The position numbers were made by a program, and so were the translations under genes. DNA of 57,630 bases from Levilactobacillus humaensis. Lineage in GTDB: Bacteria; Bacillota; Bacilli; Lactobacillales; Lactobacillaceae. This document shows, one piece after another, positions 45,275-53,361 of the stretch (position 1 is the stretch's first letter; every line of letters starts with the position of its first letter). The notes under the pieces are model-generated. The model was not told the DNA's origin and ran no database searches. It was given only the letters and a program-made list of their open reading frames with translations. The DNA lies in assembly GCF_024345185.1 (NCBI RefSeq), contig NZ_BROB01000014.1, positions 1 through 57,630 of the forward strand. Reading direction: 5' to 3'.

Positions 45275-45347
45275 AACTCTCTTCTCCGTTCTGCTGGTTA
45301 AGTCTGTCTTCCGATTTGCGAGACAATTTTCCTCGCACCGTCTCATT

Positions 45348-45377
45348 ATTATAGTCACGTCTGACGCGCTTTGACAA
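45348..45377 (-). promoter_or_regulatory. Promoter of trmL-ftsK
   Basis: Minus strand TTGTCA, 18 bases, TATAAT. The spacer holds the imperfect palindrome GTCAGACGTGAC. It supports the shorter trmL start at 45274. Confidence 0.7.
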
Positions 45378-45466
45378 GGGACGATCCCGACTATTTTAGG
45401 GTTGCGTACGCCCAGCTCAACCGGAAAATTCTACGAATTTCACGGACCTAACATCCCCTGTCATAG

Positions 45467-45507
45467 AAAAAAGCAGTTCCTCGGTGTTGAAACGGCGAGG
45501 GGCTGCT
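45467..45507 (-). terminator. Terminator of the rlmA-type gene
   Basis: Minus strand AGCAGCCCCTCG pairs with CGAGGAACTGCT with two imperfect pairs, followed by TTTTT. Confidence 0.82.
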
Positions 45508-45634
45508 TTAGTGAAGTGCAACTTGTCAGCCACCAACAGTGAGCCACTGATGTCGACTGCCAAACGATTTCTCATGTTCAATATAACACCGCTTTGTGAG
45601 CCGTGCAAGCGCCCTGCTCCAGGCACAATGCCCG

Positions 45635-46492
45635 TTATTCAGCGGTTTTCTGCGCGATCAGCAAGGTGACATCAACGGTAATACTATCGAACGGATTGGC
45701 TTGGATAGCAGCCAAGCGTTCCGGCGTCGCGCCCCAGTGCATCGGGGTCATCACGGTTAAATCACTAAACAAGGCCGTAGATACTGGGAATTGGTAGCGA
45801 ATCCGTTTTGACGTCGCATTAGGATAATGTTGTTCGAAGAGGCGCAAGACTTTCCCATTGTCGTAGGTGGCGTGCGCACTCCCTGCTGGGAAGATACTGT
45901 GACGCAACTCAATCAGGTAATCTGAATTGGGAATCACCTTTAGCAGTTGCCCACCCGGTGCCAGTACCCGATTGAATTCCTGATAGGCCGAGGGTGAAAA
46001 CAGATCGAGAACCGTCGTAAAGGCCCCATCACTAAAGGGCATCTTGGCTAGATCGGCGACACAGAAGAAGGCCGAGCTGGCTAATTGTGTCCCCAGGTTA
46101 ATCCCGGCCTTCGAGAGGTCAAATCCAATGGCCGTGTCTCGTTGACCACGCTGGGCCAACACATCGGCTAGCGGCGTGCCTTCCCCACAACCAACATCGA
46201 GAATGGTCTGGGGTGTAGCGGGCATATTCGCAGCGAACGCCTGGGTAATTCCGGCAAAGAGTCCTGCCTGTAGCAAGCGGCGGCGAGCGGCTAACATGTC
46301 GTTGTCATATTCGCTAGCGACCGAACGCTGCATGAAGTACAGGGTTCCCTTTTTAGAGAGGTCCACGCGATGCCCATTCGGACATACGAGACTGTGGCCA
46401 TCAACCGCATCATATGGCGTCAGACAGACCGGGCACCGAAACAGACCCGTATTCGCGGTTAGAAAGGCCGCCGCCTCATCAATTTTCTTCAT
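45635..46492 (-). CDS. 23S rRNA (guanine N1) methyltransferase, RlmA family
   Basis: 285 residues from the ATG at 46492 (AAGGAAG upstream); the longer frame adds 30 residues inside the preceding gene. N-terminal zinc site: FRCPVCLTPYD ... LVCPNGHRVDLSKKGTLYFM (about 18-52). SAM domain with TILDVGCGEGTPLADVL (about 95) and a C-terminal domain with SALFSDLTVMTPMHWGAT. RlmA(I)/(II) enzymes methylate G745 or G748 of 23S rRNA; the latter (TlrB) influences macrolide response. The subtype cannot be told. Overlaps the end of the AI-2E gene by 14 bases. Confidence 0.9.
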   Translation of the reverse strand: MKKIDEAAAFLTANTGLFRCPVCLTPYDAVDGHSLVCPNGHRVDLSKKGTLYFMQRSVASEYDNDMLAARRRLLQAGLFAGITQAFAANMPATPQTILDVGCGEGTPLADVLAQRGQRDTAIGFDLSKAGINLGTQLASSAFFCVADLAKMPFSDGAFTTVLDLFSPSAYQEFNRVLAPGGQLLKVIPNSDYLIELRHSIFPAGSAHATYDNGKVLRLFEQHYPNATSKRIRYQFPVSTALFSDLTVMTPMHWGATPERLAAIQANPFDSITVDVTLLIAQKTAE

Positions 46493-47660
46493 CTGAATTT
46501 GCTTCCTTTTCCGTGACTGGCGGGACTTCAACGTATCCGCCTGCAAAATTTTGATACCAGTGGAACCCTTCCGTAGCCACAACGCGGATCACGGCATAGC
46601 CTGGGATTCCCAGAACCACTCCGAGGACCCCAAAGGCCTTCCCGGCGAGCAACAGGATAAAGATAATGGTTAGTGGGTGAATCTTTAAGGAGCTCCCCAA
46701 TACCAGTGGTGAGATGAATCGACCTTCAACGGTTTGTTCCACCACAAAGACAATCAGCACCTTAACCAACATCCAAGGTGACATGAATGCCGCCACCACG
46801 ACCGCGGGAATCATGGCCAGAAACGATCCGAGATACGGAACCAGATTCAAGACCCCTGCCATAATTCCAAGTAATAGCGCAAACTTCAACCCGACGATTA
46901 GAAAACCCACATAGAATAGTACGGCCACAAAGAAGGCCACGATTAATTGTCCGCGAACATAGTTACTAACCTGACGATTCATTTCCACCAACAAATGTTT
47001 GGTCGTCTTCCGGTACTTGATCGGTAAAATCTTGACCAAGTGATCTGGTAACTGGTGGCCATCTCGTAGGAGATAAAAGAGGATAAACGGTGCGGTCACA
47101 ATGGCGACAACGACCGAGGCCACCCGACTCACAATACTCCCAACTGATGAAAAGGTCGTCTTTGCTAAGCTCGAGGCCGCCGTGGAGGAGCTATCCGAAA
47201 GCTGTTGATTGAACTGATCCAGCTGTGACTTTAGCCCACTTAGTCGGTCATCCTGAAGCCACAGTGACACGGTCCCGGACACTTGGCGCCAATAGTGTGG
47301 CCATTCCGTAATCAGGGTCGTCAATTGTTTCTGCACCATAGGAATCAAGCTACCGATTCCCCAGACTAGCAGCACAGCTACAATCACAAACAACCCCGTG
47401 ATTGTCCAAGTTCGACCAATCCCCCGTTTTTCCAGTCGATCCACCACCGGATTCAACAGGTAGAAGCAGACGCCCGCAATGATAACGGGCAGTCCCACGA
47501 TCTGCCAGACTAAAACGATGGGTGTTGCGAGCCATGGGACTTTACTTAGGACTAACAAAATGAGTAAAATGAGGAGCGTGATTGTTAATCCAGAGACCAG
47601 GCGGTTATTAACCACCCAGTTCCAGAACCACGACCGATTTTTATGAGACTCTGTCTTCAA
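46479..47660 (-). CDS. AI-2E-family transporter (PerM/TqsA-like)
   Basis: 393 residues from the TTG at 47660 (GGAAG seven bases before); the longer frame to 47705 lies in the promoter region. Seven or eight membrane segments: two near the start (TITLLILLILLVLSKV; IVGLPVIIAGVCFYLLNPVV), one near LFVIVAVLLVWGIGSLIP, a soluble section with ITEWPHYWRQVSG, then VVAIVTAPFILFYLLRDG, LIVAFFVAVLFYVGFLIVG, LLGIMAGVLNLVPYLGSF and IFILLLAGKAFGVLGVVLGI. The PYLGS motif is typical. Substrates vary in the family (autoinducer-2, Na+/H+); none can be assigned. Confidence 0.92.
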   Translation of the reverse strand: MKTESHKNRSWFWNWVVNNRLVSGLTITLLILLILLVLSKVPWLATPIVLVWQIVGLPVIIAGVCFYLLNPVVDRLEKRGIGRTWTITGLFVIVAVLLVWGIGSLIPMVQKQLTTLITEWPHYWRQVSGTVSLWLQDDRLSGLKSQLDQFNQQLSDSSSTAASSLAKTTFSSVGSIVSRVASVVVAIVTAPFILFYLLRDGHQLPDHLVKILPIKYRKTTKHLLVEMNRQVSNYVRGQLIVAFFVAVLFYVGFLIVGLKFALLLGIMAGVLNLVPYLGSFLAMIPAVVVAAFMSPWMLVKVLIVFVVEQTVEGRFISPLVLGSSLKIHPLTIIFILLLAGKAFGVLGVVLGIPGYAVIRVVATEGFHWYQNFAGGYVEVPPVTEKEANSDEEN

Positions 47661-47664
47661 AGGC

Positions 47665-47696
47665 TTCACTTCCGTTATTAAAGTGGGTATATTGTA
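47665..47696. promoter_or_regulatory. Overlapping divergent promoters of cutC and the AI-2E gene
   Basis: On the plus strand TTCACT, 17 bases, TATATT could drive cutC. On the minus strand TACAAT at 47696-47691 could be the -10 box of the AI-2E gene, with a poor -35. The two overlap in the same 30 bases. Confidence 0.4.
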
Positions 47697-47739
47697 CCAT
47701 ACCACGGAGACCGGTGACGACTCTTGAAGAGAGAAAGGA

Positions 47740-48372
47740 ATGAGACATTTGCGAATTATTGAACCATTATTGGAAAACTATGCTGACCTACCCAACGCCA
47801 TTGAGGCAGGTGCCAAGCGCATCGCCCTCGCCGACAACCTTGCTGTCGGTGGCACGACTATCAGTAAGGGCGTCATGGGAGAAGCCGTCCGCTACGCCCA
47901 TGAACACCAAGTCACCCTCGACGTCTTAATCGCCCCTAGAGGCGGTCACAGCCCTTATAACGATGTCGAAATCAAGATGATGGAGGCCGACCTGCTCGAG
48001 GCACAACAACTTGGCGTCGACGGTGCCATCTTTGGCGCCCTAACCACCCAGCATACGTTGGATGTCGAGGCTCTCAGCCTTCTCATCGCCGCAGCCGGTG
48101 GCATGACCATTACGTTCAGTACGGCCTTCGATGACATCCGGCCCCAAGACCGAGGAACCGCCGTTGATTGGCTTAGTAGCCAGGGCTTTGACTATGTCCT
48201 GAGTACCGGCGCTGCCAGTGATGACCGGTTGGCCGACTGGACCGCCACCAAGCGGCTCTTAGACTCCGTTAACTTGACGCTGGTTGCCAGCGGTCTCACA
48301 GCCCAAGAAATTGAACCCGTTGCTAAGGAACTTGGCACAAACTTCTTCTTTGGCACCGACGTCCTCAAGTAA
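47740..48372 (+). CDS. cutC: CutC-family copper-homeostasis protein
   Basis: 210 residues, cytoplasmic TIM-barrel family named for copper tolerance though the biochemical role is unsettled. Seen: AGAKRIALADNLAVGGTTIS (usual form RIELCDNLAVGGTTPS; the Cys is replaced by Ala), LIAPRGGHSPYNDVEIKMM, and TFSTAFDDI where the family normally has FHRAFD. The lost Cys and His positions are copper-ligand candidates in other members, so metal binding may be weak. The ATG at 47740 is directly behind AAAGGA; a TTG at 47749 would have better spacing. Single plus-strand gene with a terminator. Confidence 0.88.
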   Translation: MRHLRIIEPLLENYADLPNAIEAGAKRIALADNLAVGGTTISKGVMGEAVRYAHEHQVTLDVLIAPRGGHSPYNDVEIKMMEADLLEAQQLGVDGAIFGALTTQHTLDVEALSLLIAAAGGMTITFSTAFDDIRPQDRGTAVDWLSSQGFDYVLSTGAASDDRLADWTATKRLLDSVNLTLVASGLTAQEIEPVAKELGTNFFFGTDVLK

Positions 48373-48384
48373 AATTTTCTAAAC

Positions 48385-48428
48385 GAAAGGCTCCCCACGT
48401 CTGTAAATGACGTGAGGAGCCTTTTCTT
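48385..48428. terminator. Terminator shared by cutC and the glycosyltransferase operon
   Basis: AAAGGCTCC-CCACGTC pairs with GACGTG-AGGAGCCTTTT around about seven bases; A-rich left side, CTTTTCTT on the right. It closes cutC and could close the convergent operon, which ends at 48524. Confidence 0.78.
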
Positions 48429-48523
48429 GTGAACCCCTTGGCCGTTAATCCGAGCCGTCGAAACCGCATTTTCAACGACCGCCGTTAACCCCCAATCAAC
48501 CCAAATGTTCACTGCCCACAGTC

Positions 48524-50023
48524 TTAATCGGCCAAGTCAGCCAGCAACGCCTGCCACTTCTGACGAGTTGCTGTGGCCGAGTAGTCATTGGCACGTTTGA
48601 GACTGTTTTTCATATAACGACGCTGGCGTTTCGGATCTTTTAAGTAATCACGAACCTTCCAGTATAGAAGATCTTGGTTGTTCCGCTCGACGAGGTTTCC
48701 GTTCTCACCGTCGATCACCATCTCATTTGGTCCATACCGAATATCATAACTGATGACTGGCACCCCAAAACTTAGGGCTTCGAGAGTCGTCAGTGAGAAA
48801 CCTTCCTCGACACTCGTGACCATTTCTAATGACGCCTGCTCGTACTCAGCCGTCAGATCAGGTAGATAGCCTCTGAAGAAGACATTTTTTTCCAAATGAT
48901 GTTCCGTCACGTAGTCGCGGAGACGCTGTTCCTCGACTCTGCTACCGAACCCAAAGAGATGTAACTCAACGTCTGGAAATTCATCGACAAGTCGACCCAC
49001 GACTTGGACCTGTTCCATCACTTGTTTTTCTGGTGAGAGCCGCGCAACCCCAATGATTCGGTGAGGCTGCTTCTTTCGCAAATTAACCCGTTGCTTCGTG
49101 GTATAGCCGACTGGAATCACCACAATTGGCGGTAATTCTGGGAACCGTTCCCGCAGGTCGGTTCGCTGTAATTCGGTTGAAACCACTATTCGGTCAAACA
49201 GTTGCGGATGCTCCAAGACGTATCGATAGGTCCCCTTCAGTGGGCCTTCAATCACGTTGGCTTGGTCACGCGCATGCGTACTGTGGAAGACCGCGCATAC
49301 GGTCACATCTGGCCGTGTGTCCCCAAAGGCTGGGGCTAGAGGCCCGTTCTTGTCACTGAAGTACACATCCCCCGCCTGATAGAGTTCGTTGAAGAAGAAC
49401 GTCTGAAGCTCACGTTCCGTATCAAAGAACCACTGCTGGCCGCGATAATCATTCAGAATAATCTGATGTAACTTCGGTTCGCCTGGGTCGTTGGTGTAAT
49501 ACTTTTCCATTTTGACGTGTCCCTCGGTATCCAGGTACACCTCATTCTGAACTTTTTGATTGTCATGCAGGTAACTTACCCGGCTCAGGAAGCCCCGGTT
49601 ATCGTAATGTTCCCGCTTAACCTTCATCCGTTTTGCATCGAAATAGTTCAGATAAACTAACTGTTTCAACGATTCATCTCTAAAGTGCGCATACATCAGG
49701 AAACGGCCCTCAGTGGTAAAGACCCGCACGTCTGGGGCCGAAGCCACCTTTTGAATCCGGTAATGGCACGTCTCTTCCCAATATTTGCACCAGTCAATCG
49801 CCTTAACGGGCACACTCACCGTGTCCTGAAAGTAGTCGTAGAGGCTAAAACAGTCGGGACCAATGCCAAAGCGTTCGGCATTAGCGTGAATGCCAGGATT
49901 GTATCGCGTATAGACACATTTAGCCGGAAGGTTAGCCGCCTTAAAGAGTTTCAAGCGGTTAACTTGGCCTTGTTCAATCCCCGTTAACTTTGCGTTAAAA
50001 TACACCGCAACAAAGTAGTTCAT
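48524..50023 (-). CDS. Glycosyltransferase, SdgA/SdgB-like (SD-repeat protein glycosylation)
   Basis: 499 residues, cytoplasmic. N-terminal about 300 residues form the long beta-sheet add-on seen in GtfA/SdgA/TagE-type enzymes; the start MNYFVAVYFNAKLTGIEQG resembles staphylococcal SdgA/SdgB as I recall them (motif LTGIEKA). GT-B C-terminal domain: IIGVARLSPEKQ (about 333, sugar-nucleotide phosphate contacts) and EEGFSLTTLEAL with the E-x7-E pair (about 415-424), followed by VPVISYDIRYGPNEMV. Likely transfers GlcNAc or another sugar from a UDP-sugar to Ser in SD repeats. AGGAGG before the ATG at 50023; two bases from its upstream paralogue. Last gene of the operon. Confidence 0.88.
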   Translation of the reverse strand: MNYFVAVYFNAKLTGIEQGQVNRLKLFKAANLPAKCVYTRYNPGIHANAERFGIGPDCFSLYDYFQDTVSVPVKAIDWCKYWEETCHYRIQKVASAPDVRVFTTEGRFLMYAHFRDESLKQLVYLNYFDAKRMKVKREHYDNRGFLSRVSYLHDNQKVQNEVYLDTEGHVKMEKYYTNDPGEPKLHQIILNDYRGQQWFFDTERELQTFFFNELYQAGDVYFSDKNGPLAPAFGDTRPDVTVCAVFHSTHARDQANVIEGPLKGTYRYVLEHPQLFDRIVVSTELQRTDLRERFPELPPIVVIPVGYTTKQRVNLRKKQPHRIIGVARLSPEKQVMEQVQVVGRLVDEFPDVELHLFGFGSRVEEQRLRDYVTEHHLEKNVFFRGYLPDLTAEYEQASLEMVTSVEEGFSLTTLEALSFGVPVISYDIRYGPNEMVIDGENGNLVERNNQDLLYWKVRDYLKDPKRQRRYMKNSLKRANDYSATATRQKWQALLADLAD

Positions 50024-50025
50024 GC

Positions 50026-51576
50026 TTAGGCCTCCTCAGCCACGGCGCGTTGGTTCTGCGTCTGGTGATCAAAGTAGTCCAGCAGAATTTGCCATTTAGC
50101 AAAGACCGCATCTTCTGAATAACGTTGTGCATTCTGATAAGCCGCCGCACTAAAGGCAGCCAACCGATCCTGATCACCCAGTAAGGCAATCATATCGTCA
50201 GCTAGCCCTTGAACATCGCCATCGGTCGTCAATAGACCACTCTCGCCATTGGCAATGATGTCGCTAGGCCCATACTTCACGTCGTTGGCAATCATTGGCA
50301 CCCCATGTGACTGGGCTTCCAGTAACATCAGCGAGAAGCCTTCGGCACGACTCGGCAATAGACCCAGCTGAGCACGGTCATAGACTGAGGCGATGTCGTG
50401 GGTGTAGCCCTTGAACGAAATCACATCACTCAAGCCACTGTCGGCTACCTGTTGCTTAAAGGCCTTCTCGACATCACCGTTAGCGTAACCCCAGAGCTCA
50501 AGCCGAGCATCCGGAAACTTCTCGTGGACCTGGGCAAAGGCTTGAATCGAATGATTCTGTTGCTTTTCTGGCGCCAAACGGGCAACGTGAACCACCAGGT
50601 GCTTCTGCCGCTTGCTGAATGGTTCTTGTGGGGCTGCCATCCGTTCATCCGTGACATAACCGACTGGAATCGTAAACGCTGGAATATCGGTGCCGAAGCG
50701 ATCGGCCACGTCTTGAGATTGTTCCGGTGTGGCAGAGATCACGGCATCCCACTTGTGCCAGTTCATTAAGGCATTTTGATAGTTGTTGTTAAGTGGTGAG
50801 TGAATCATATCGGTTGGATCGGCCACGTGGTCATTGTGCAGGTGTAAAACCTTGAAGGCTGGCGTCTGCATGTTGAAGAGCGCCCAGTCACATTCAACGG
50901 TCCGGTCACAGATGTAGACGTTGGTTTCTCCATTGACGTTCAATTCATCATAGAAGAAACGTGTCAGGCCATTCATCCCATTAAAGGTCCGACTACTGCC
51001 ATCCCCATAATTCAAGACGCGCCTGGAAAGATGTTCCTTGCCGGCATGATCAATGAGATGACACTTCTCAATGTGTACCAAGCCATCTGGTCCAAAGTAT
51101 TGTTCCTGGACGATCTTACCGTCCCAATCGAAGAGCTGTTCCAAACATTTGAAGCCTCGGGTATCCCACCAAACCATCTTGAGCGTCCGCCCATTCACAT
51201 CAAAGTACTGGATGTTGCTAATCTCATCTTCAGTACCTTTTCGCAGGTAAATAATCATAAGCATCTTCCCTTGCGAGAACACCTGAAGTTGATTGTCCTT
51301 CTTGGTACTGGTGGTGTTGCGTGGTAATGAAAAGTCGTTGAGCGTCAGTGGCTTGGTGGCCACCTCTTGGCTCCCACAGAAGAATTCAAATAGGTTCACG
51401 AAATTCTCGCGTGGAATACCAGCCTGTTTCAAAATATTAGTCAGGTCCATTGAGAAAATCCGTGTCACAATCTTGGCTGGAATACCATTTTTACGGAAGA
51501 GATGGAGTCGGTTAATTTCCGCGTGTTCAATCCCTGATTTTGAGTACTGCATGTTGTCATTTAAGAAATAATACAT
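50026..51576 (-). CDS. Glycosyltransferase paralogue 2 of the SD-repeat locus
   Basis: 516 residues, same layout as its two neighbours. N-terminal start MYYFLNDNMQYSKSGIEHAE, a beta-rich region with repeated DxxG turns (IQYFDVNGRTLKMVWWDTRG, DWDGKIVQEQYFGPDGL), and the GT-B catalytic half: HLHNDH near 254, IPVGYVTDE, LVVHVARLAPEKQ, and EGFSLMLLEAQ with the full E-x7-E pair, then YGPSDIIANGESGLL. All catalytic positions expected of a retaining family-4-type enzyme are present. GGGAGG before the ATG at 51576; 15 bases from the third paralogue. A sugar acceptor of Ser or a first sugar is inferred from the locus. Confidence 0.88.
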   Translation of the reverse strand: MYYFLNDNMQYSKSGIEHAEINRLHLFRKNGIPAKIVTRIFSMDLTNILKQAGIPRENFVNLFEFFCGSQEVATKPLTLNDFSLPRNTTSTKKDNQLQVFSQGKMLMIIYLRKGTEDEISNIQYFDVNGRTLKMVWWDTRGFKCLEQLFDWDGKIVQEQYFGPDGLVHIEKCHLIDHAGKEHLSRRVLNYGDGSSRTFNGMNGLTRFFYDELNVNGETNVYICDRTVECDWALFNMQTPAFKVLHLHNDHVADPTDMIHSPLNNNYQNALMNWHKWDAVISATPEQSQDVADRFGTDIPAFTIPVGYVTDERMAAPQEPFSKRQKHLVVHVARLAPEKQQNHSIQAFAQVHEKFPDARLELWGYANGDVEKAFKQQVADSGLSDVISFKGYTHDIASVYDRAQLGLLPSRAEGFSLMLLEAQSHGVPMIANDVKYGPSDIIANGESGLLTTDGDVQGLADDMIALLGDQDRLAAFSAAAYQNAQRYSEDAVFAKWQILLDYFDHQTQNQRAVAEEA

Positions 51577-51591
51577 GAGGCGTCCTCCCTT

Positions 51592-53106
51592 CTATGCCTG
51601 TAAGAAACGCTGCCAACGGTTCCAGACCCGACGTTGCGTCCAGGTCGCATTGGCTGTCTGATAAGCGGCGTGACTCATGGTCTGAAGCGTCTTCGGGTTG
51701 CTGAAGAGTTCGGTAACGTGTTCAGCCATTGCCAGTGAATTTCCGCGGTCAACCAAGTAACCGTTATCGCCATCCACAATCAGATCCTTTGGACCGTAAT
51801 TGAATGGGTAGCTAACGACTGGAATCCCATGGCTCATTGCCTCAAGCATTCCCATTGGCCCACCGTCAGCGATCGACATGTTGACGAGGACTTGATAAGT
51901 ATCGTATTTCTGGGTCAGCTCTGGAGCGTAGTCCTTGAAGGTCACATTGTGTTCAAGATGAAGTTCGCCGACCAGACTCACCATCTTTTTCTGATAGTCA
52001 TGGTCACCATAACCATAGAGGTCAAACGTCGCCCCGGGAACCCGATCATGAACTAACGCAAACATCCGTAAGAGCTGATCAATCTGCTTGTCCTGGGCAA
52101 TCCGTCCAACGTATAGCAAGCTGTTCGCCCGACGTTCAGTCGGCACAACTTCATCGCTACCATCCTTGGCCAATGGTGCCATCGTAACCGCTGGCATATC
52201 AAAGACATTGGCTTCTGGGAAACGTGTCCGCAAGTGCTCTGCCTGCTGTTCAGTCCCTGTAATGAAGCCATCAAAGTGCCGGAAGTGGTCAAAGGCCGGC
52301 TTCAAGAAGCCATCTAGGTCACCATGAAGCGGATCATCTGGTGTGACCGCGTGATTGATTGGCAGGTAAATGTATTTCCGTGACCCATCATCTAAGTTGA
52401 GTAGTGGTCGTACCCCAGTACCAGGACGATCGCTAATAAAGGTCGTTGCCCCAGCATCTTGCTTGCTAAGTTCTGCCAGGAAGAATTCAAATAAGTCATC
52501 TTGATTCTGGAAGAAGCGGTCACCTTGACCTTGATAATCTTTCAGAATTACCCGCGACACCATCGGATTGCCGTTCGTATCGGGCACACTATAAATTTCC
52601 AGTGCCGTCTGACCGGCTGGCGTGTAGTAACGTTCTAAGACCAACTTGCCATTCTGACCAAAGTACTGGGTGGCTGAACGGAACCCCCGCCAGTCCCACA
52701 GATCCGTTTCGATTAAATTGCCCTGATTGTCCGCATGTTCATGATAGAACACCCGACCAATGGTTCCCGGGATGAATCCCACTCGTCCGAGATTGTCATC
52801 ACCGTTGAGCACTTGACTGAAGTTGGCCCCCACAACCACTTCGGTTTCTACTGGCAGGCGTAAATCATCAGTTCGCATAACTGTCGTTGGCACGTTTGTC
52901 GCCTGTTGGAAGAAGTCAAACATGTTCACCACTTCATCATCTGCGAGTCCAAAGGTGGTCAATGTTCGATGCAACAACCGATCATAAATCTTTGTCACAA
53001 TCTTGGCGGGTTCCTGGTAATGATTAAACAGTTTCACGCGGTTCATTGCGGTATGTTCCACACTTGAATTTTTTTGCAAAATGTATTCGTTAATAAAATA
53101 ATACAC
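51592..53106 (-). CDS. Glycosyltransferase paralogue 3, with Asp in place of the first Glu of E-x7-E
   Basis: 504 residues from the GTG at 53106 (GAGG eight bases before), giving MYYFINEYILQKNSSVEHTA, aligned with its paralogues; the GTG at 53115 adds only three residues and lacks a ribosome site. Same N-terminal beta region (TDLWDWRGFRSATQYFGQNG). In the GT-B half LLYVGRIAQDKQ keeps Arg and Lys, but the E-x7-E site reads DGGPMGMLE, so the first acid is Asp. It may be a weak enzyme, have other specificity, or act as a partner subunit the way GtfB supports GtfA. Third gene of the operon. Confidence 0.87.
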   Translation of the reverse strand: MYYFINEYILQKNSSVEHTAMNRVKLFNHYQEPAKIVTKIYDRLLHRTLTTFGLADDEVVNMFDFFQQATNVPTTVMRTDDLRLPVETEVVVGANFSQVLNGDDNLGRVGFIPGTIGRVFYHEHADNQGNLIETDLWDWRGFRSATQYFGQNGKLVLERYYTPAGQTALEIYSVPDTNGNPMVSRVILKDYQGQGDRFFQNQDDLFEFFLAELSKQDAGATTFISDRPGTGVRPLLNLDDGSRKYIYLPINHAVTPDDPLHGDLDGFLKPAFDHFRHFDGFITGTEQQAEHLRTRFPEANVFDMPAVTMAPLAKDGSDEVVPTERRANSLLYVGRIAQDKQIDQLLRMFALVHDRVPGATFDLYGYGDHDYQKKMVSLVGELHLEHNVTFKDYAPELTQKYDTYQVLVNMSIADGGPMGMLEAMSHGIPVVSYPFNYGPKDLIVDGDNGYLVDRGNSLAMAEHVTELFSNPKTLQTMSHAAYQTANATWTQRRVWNRWQRFLQA

Positions 53107-53142
53107 GACTGCCACCTCATTCTTTTCGACTAATTATCCCCG

Positions 53143-53346
53143 TTACTCTTCCCAGGGATACTTACCTTCATCATTTTTTTCTGTGTGTTTCATCATGTAT
53201 TCCGTCCGTTCATCCATTCGTTTGCGGGTCTTCCGCTTATTTGCGGATCGGAAAACCAACACCACGATTCCTAAAACAATATAAATGGATAACCGTAGAA
53301 AGAACTGAATCTTCTTATAGGCAAAGATACTGGTTAACGTTAGCAT
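53143..53346 (-). CDS. Single-pass membrane miniprotein, 67 residues
   Basis: Start ATG at 53346 after AAAGGAG. Helix FLRLSIYIVLGIVVLVF spans the membrane (about 16-32); a strongly basic patch follows (RSANKRKTRKRMDERTE), placing the C-terminal part in the cytoplasm, and the end is acidic (KNDEGKYPWEE). It lies in the middle of the glycosylation operon, 15 bases after the 546-residue gene and 36 bases before the next start. Not recognised. Possible roles: anchor for the glycosyltransferases at the membrane or a link to the secretion channel (inference). Confidence 0.8.
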   Translation of the reverse strand: MLTLTSIFAYKKIQFFLRLSIYIVLGIVVLVFRSANKRKTRKRMDERTEYMMKHTEKNDEGKYPWEE

Positions 53347-53361
53347 GCAAGTGGCTCCTTT

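Larger units (their letters stand above)
45275..45634. other. Intergenic region with the trmL promoter and the rlmA-type terminator
   Basis: 360 bases without a supported gene. From the left: trmL leader with its promoter at 45348-45377, a short near-palindromic AT-rich stretch near 45422-45441, the terminator at 45467-45507, then about 125 bases in which I see nothing specific. Short open frames here lack ribosome sites. Confidence 0.6.

Noticed and set aside
45417-45626. 69-codon minus-strand frame between trmL and the rlmA-type gene
   Set aside because: It runs through the terminator at 45467-45507, has no convincing ribosome site, and the product resembles nothing.
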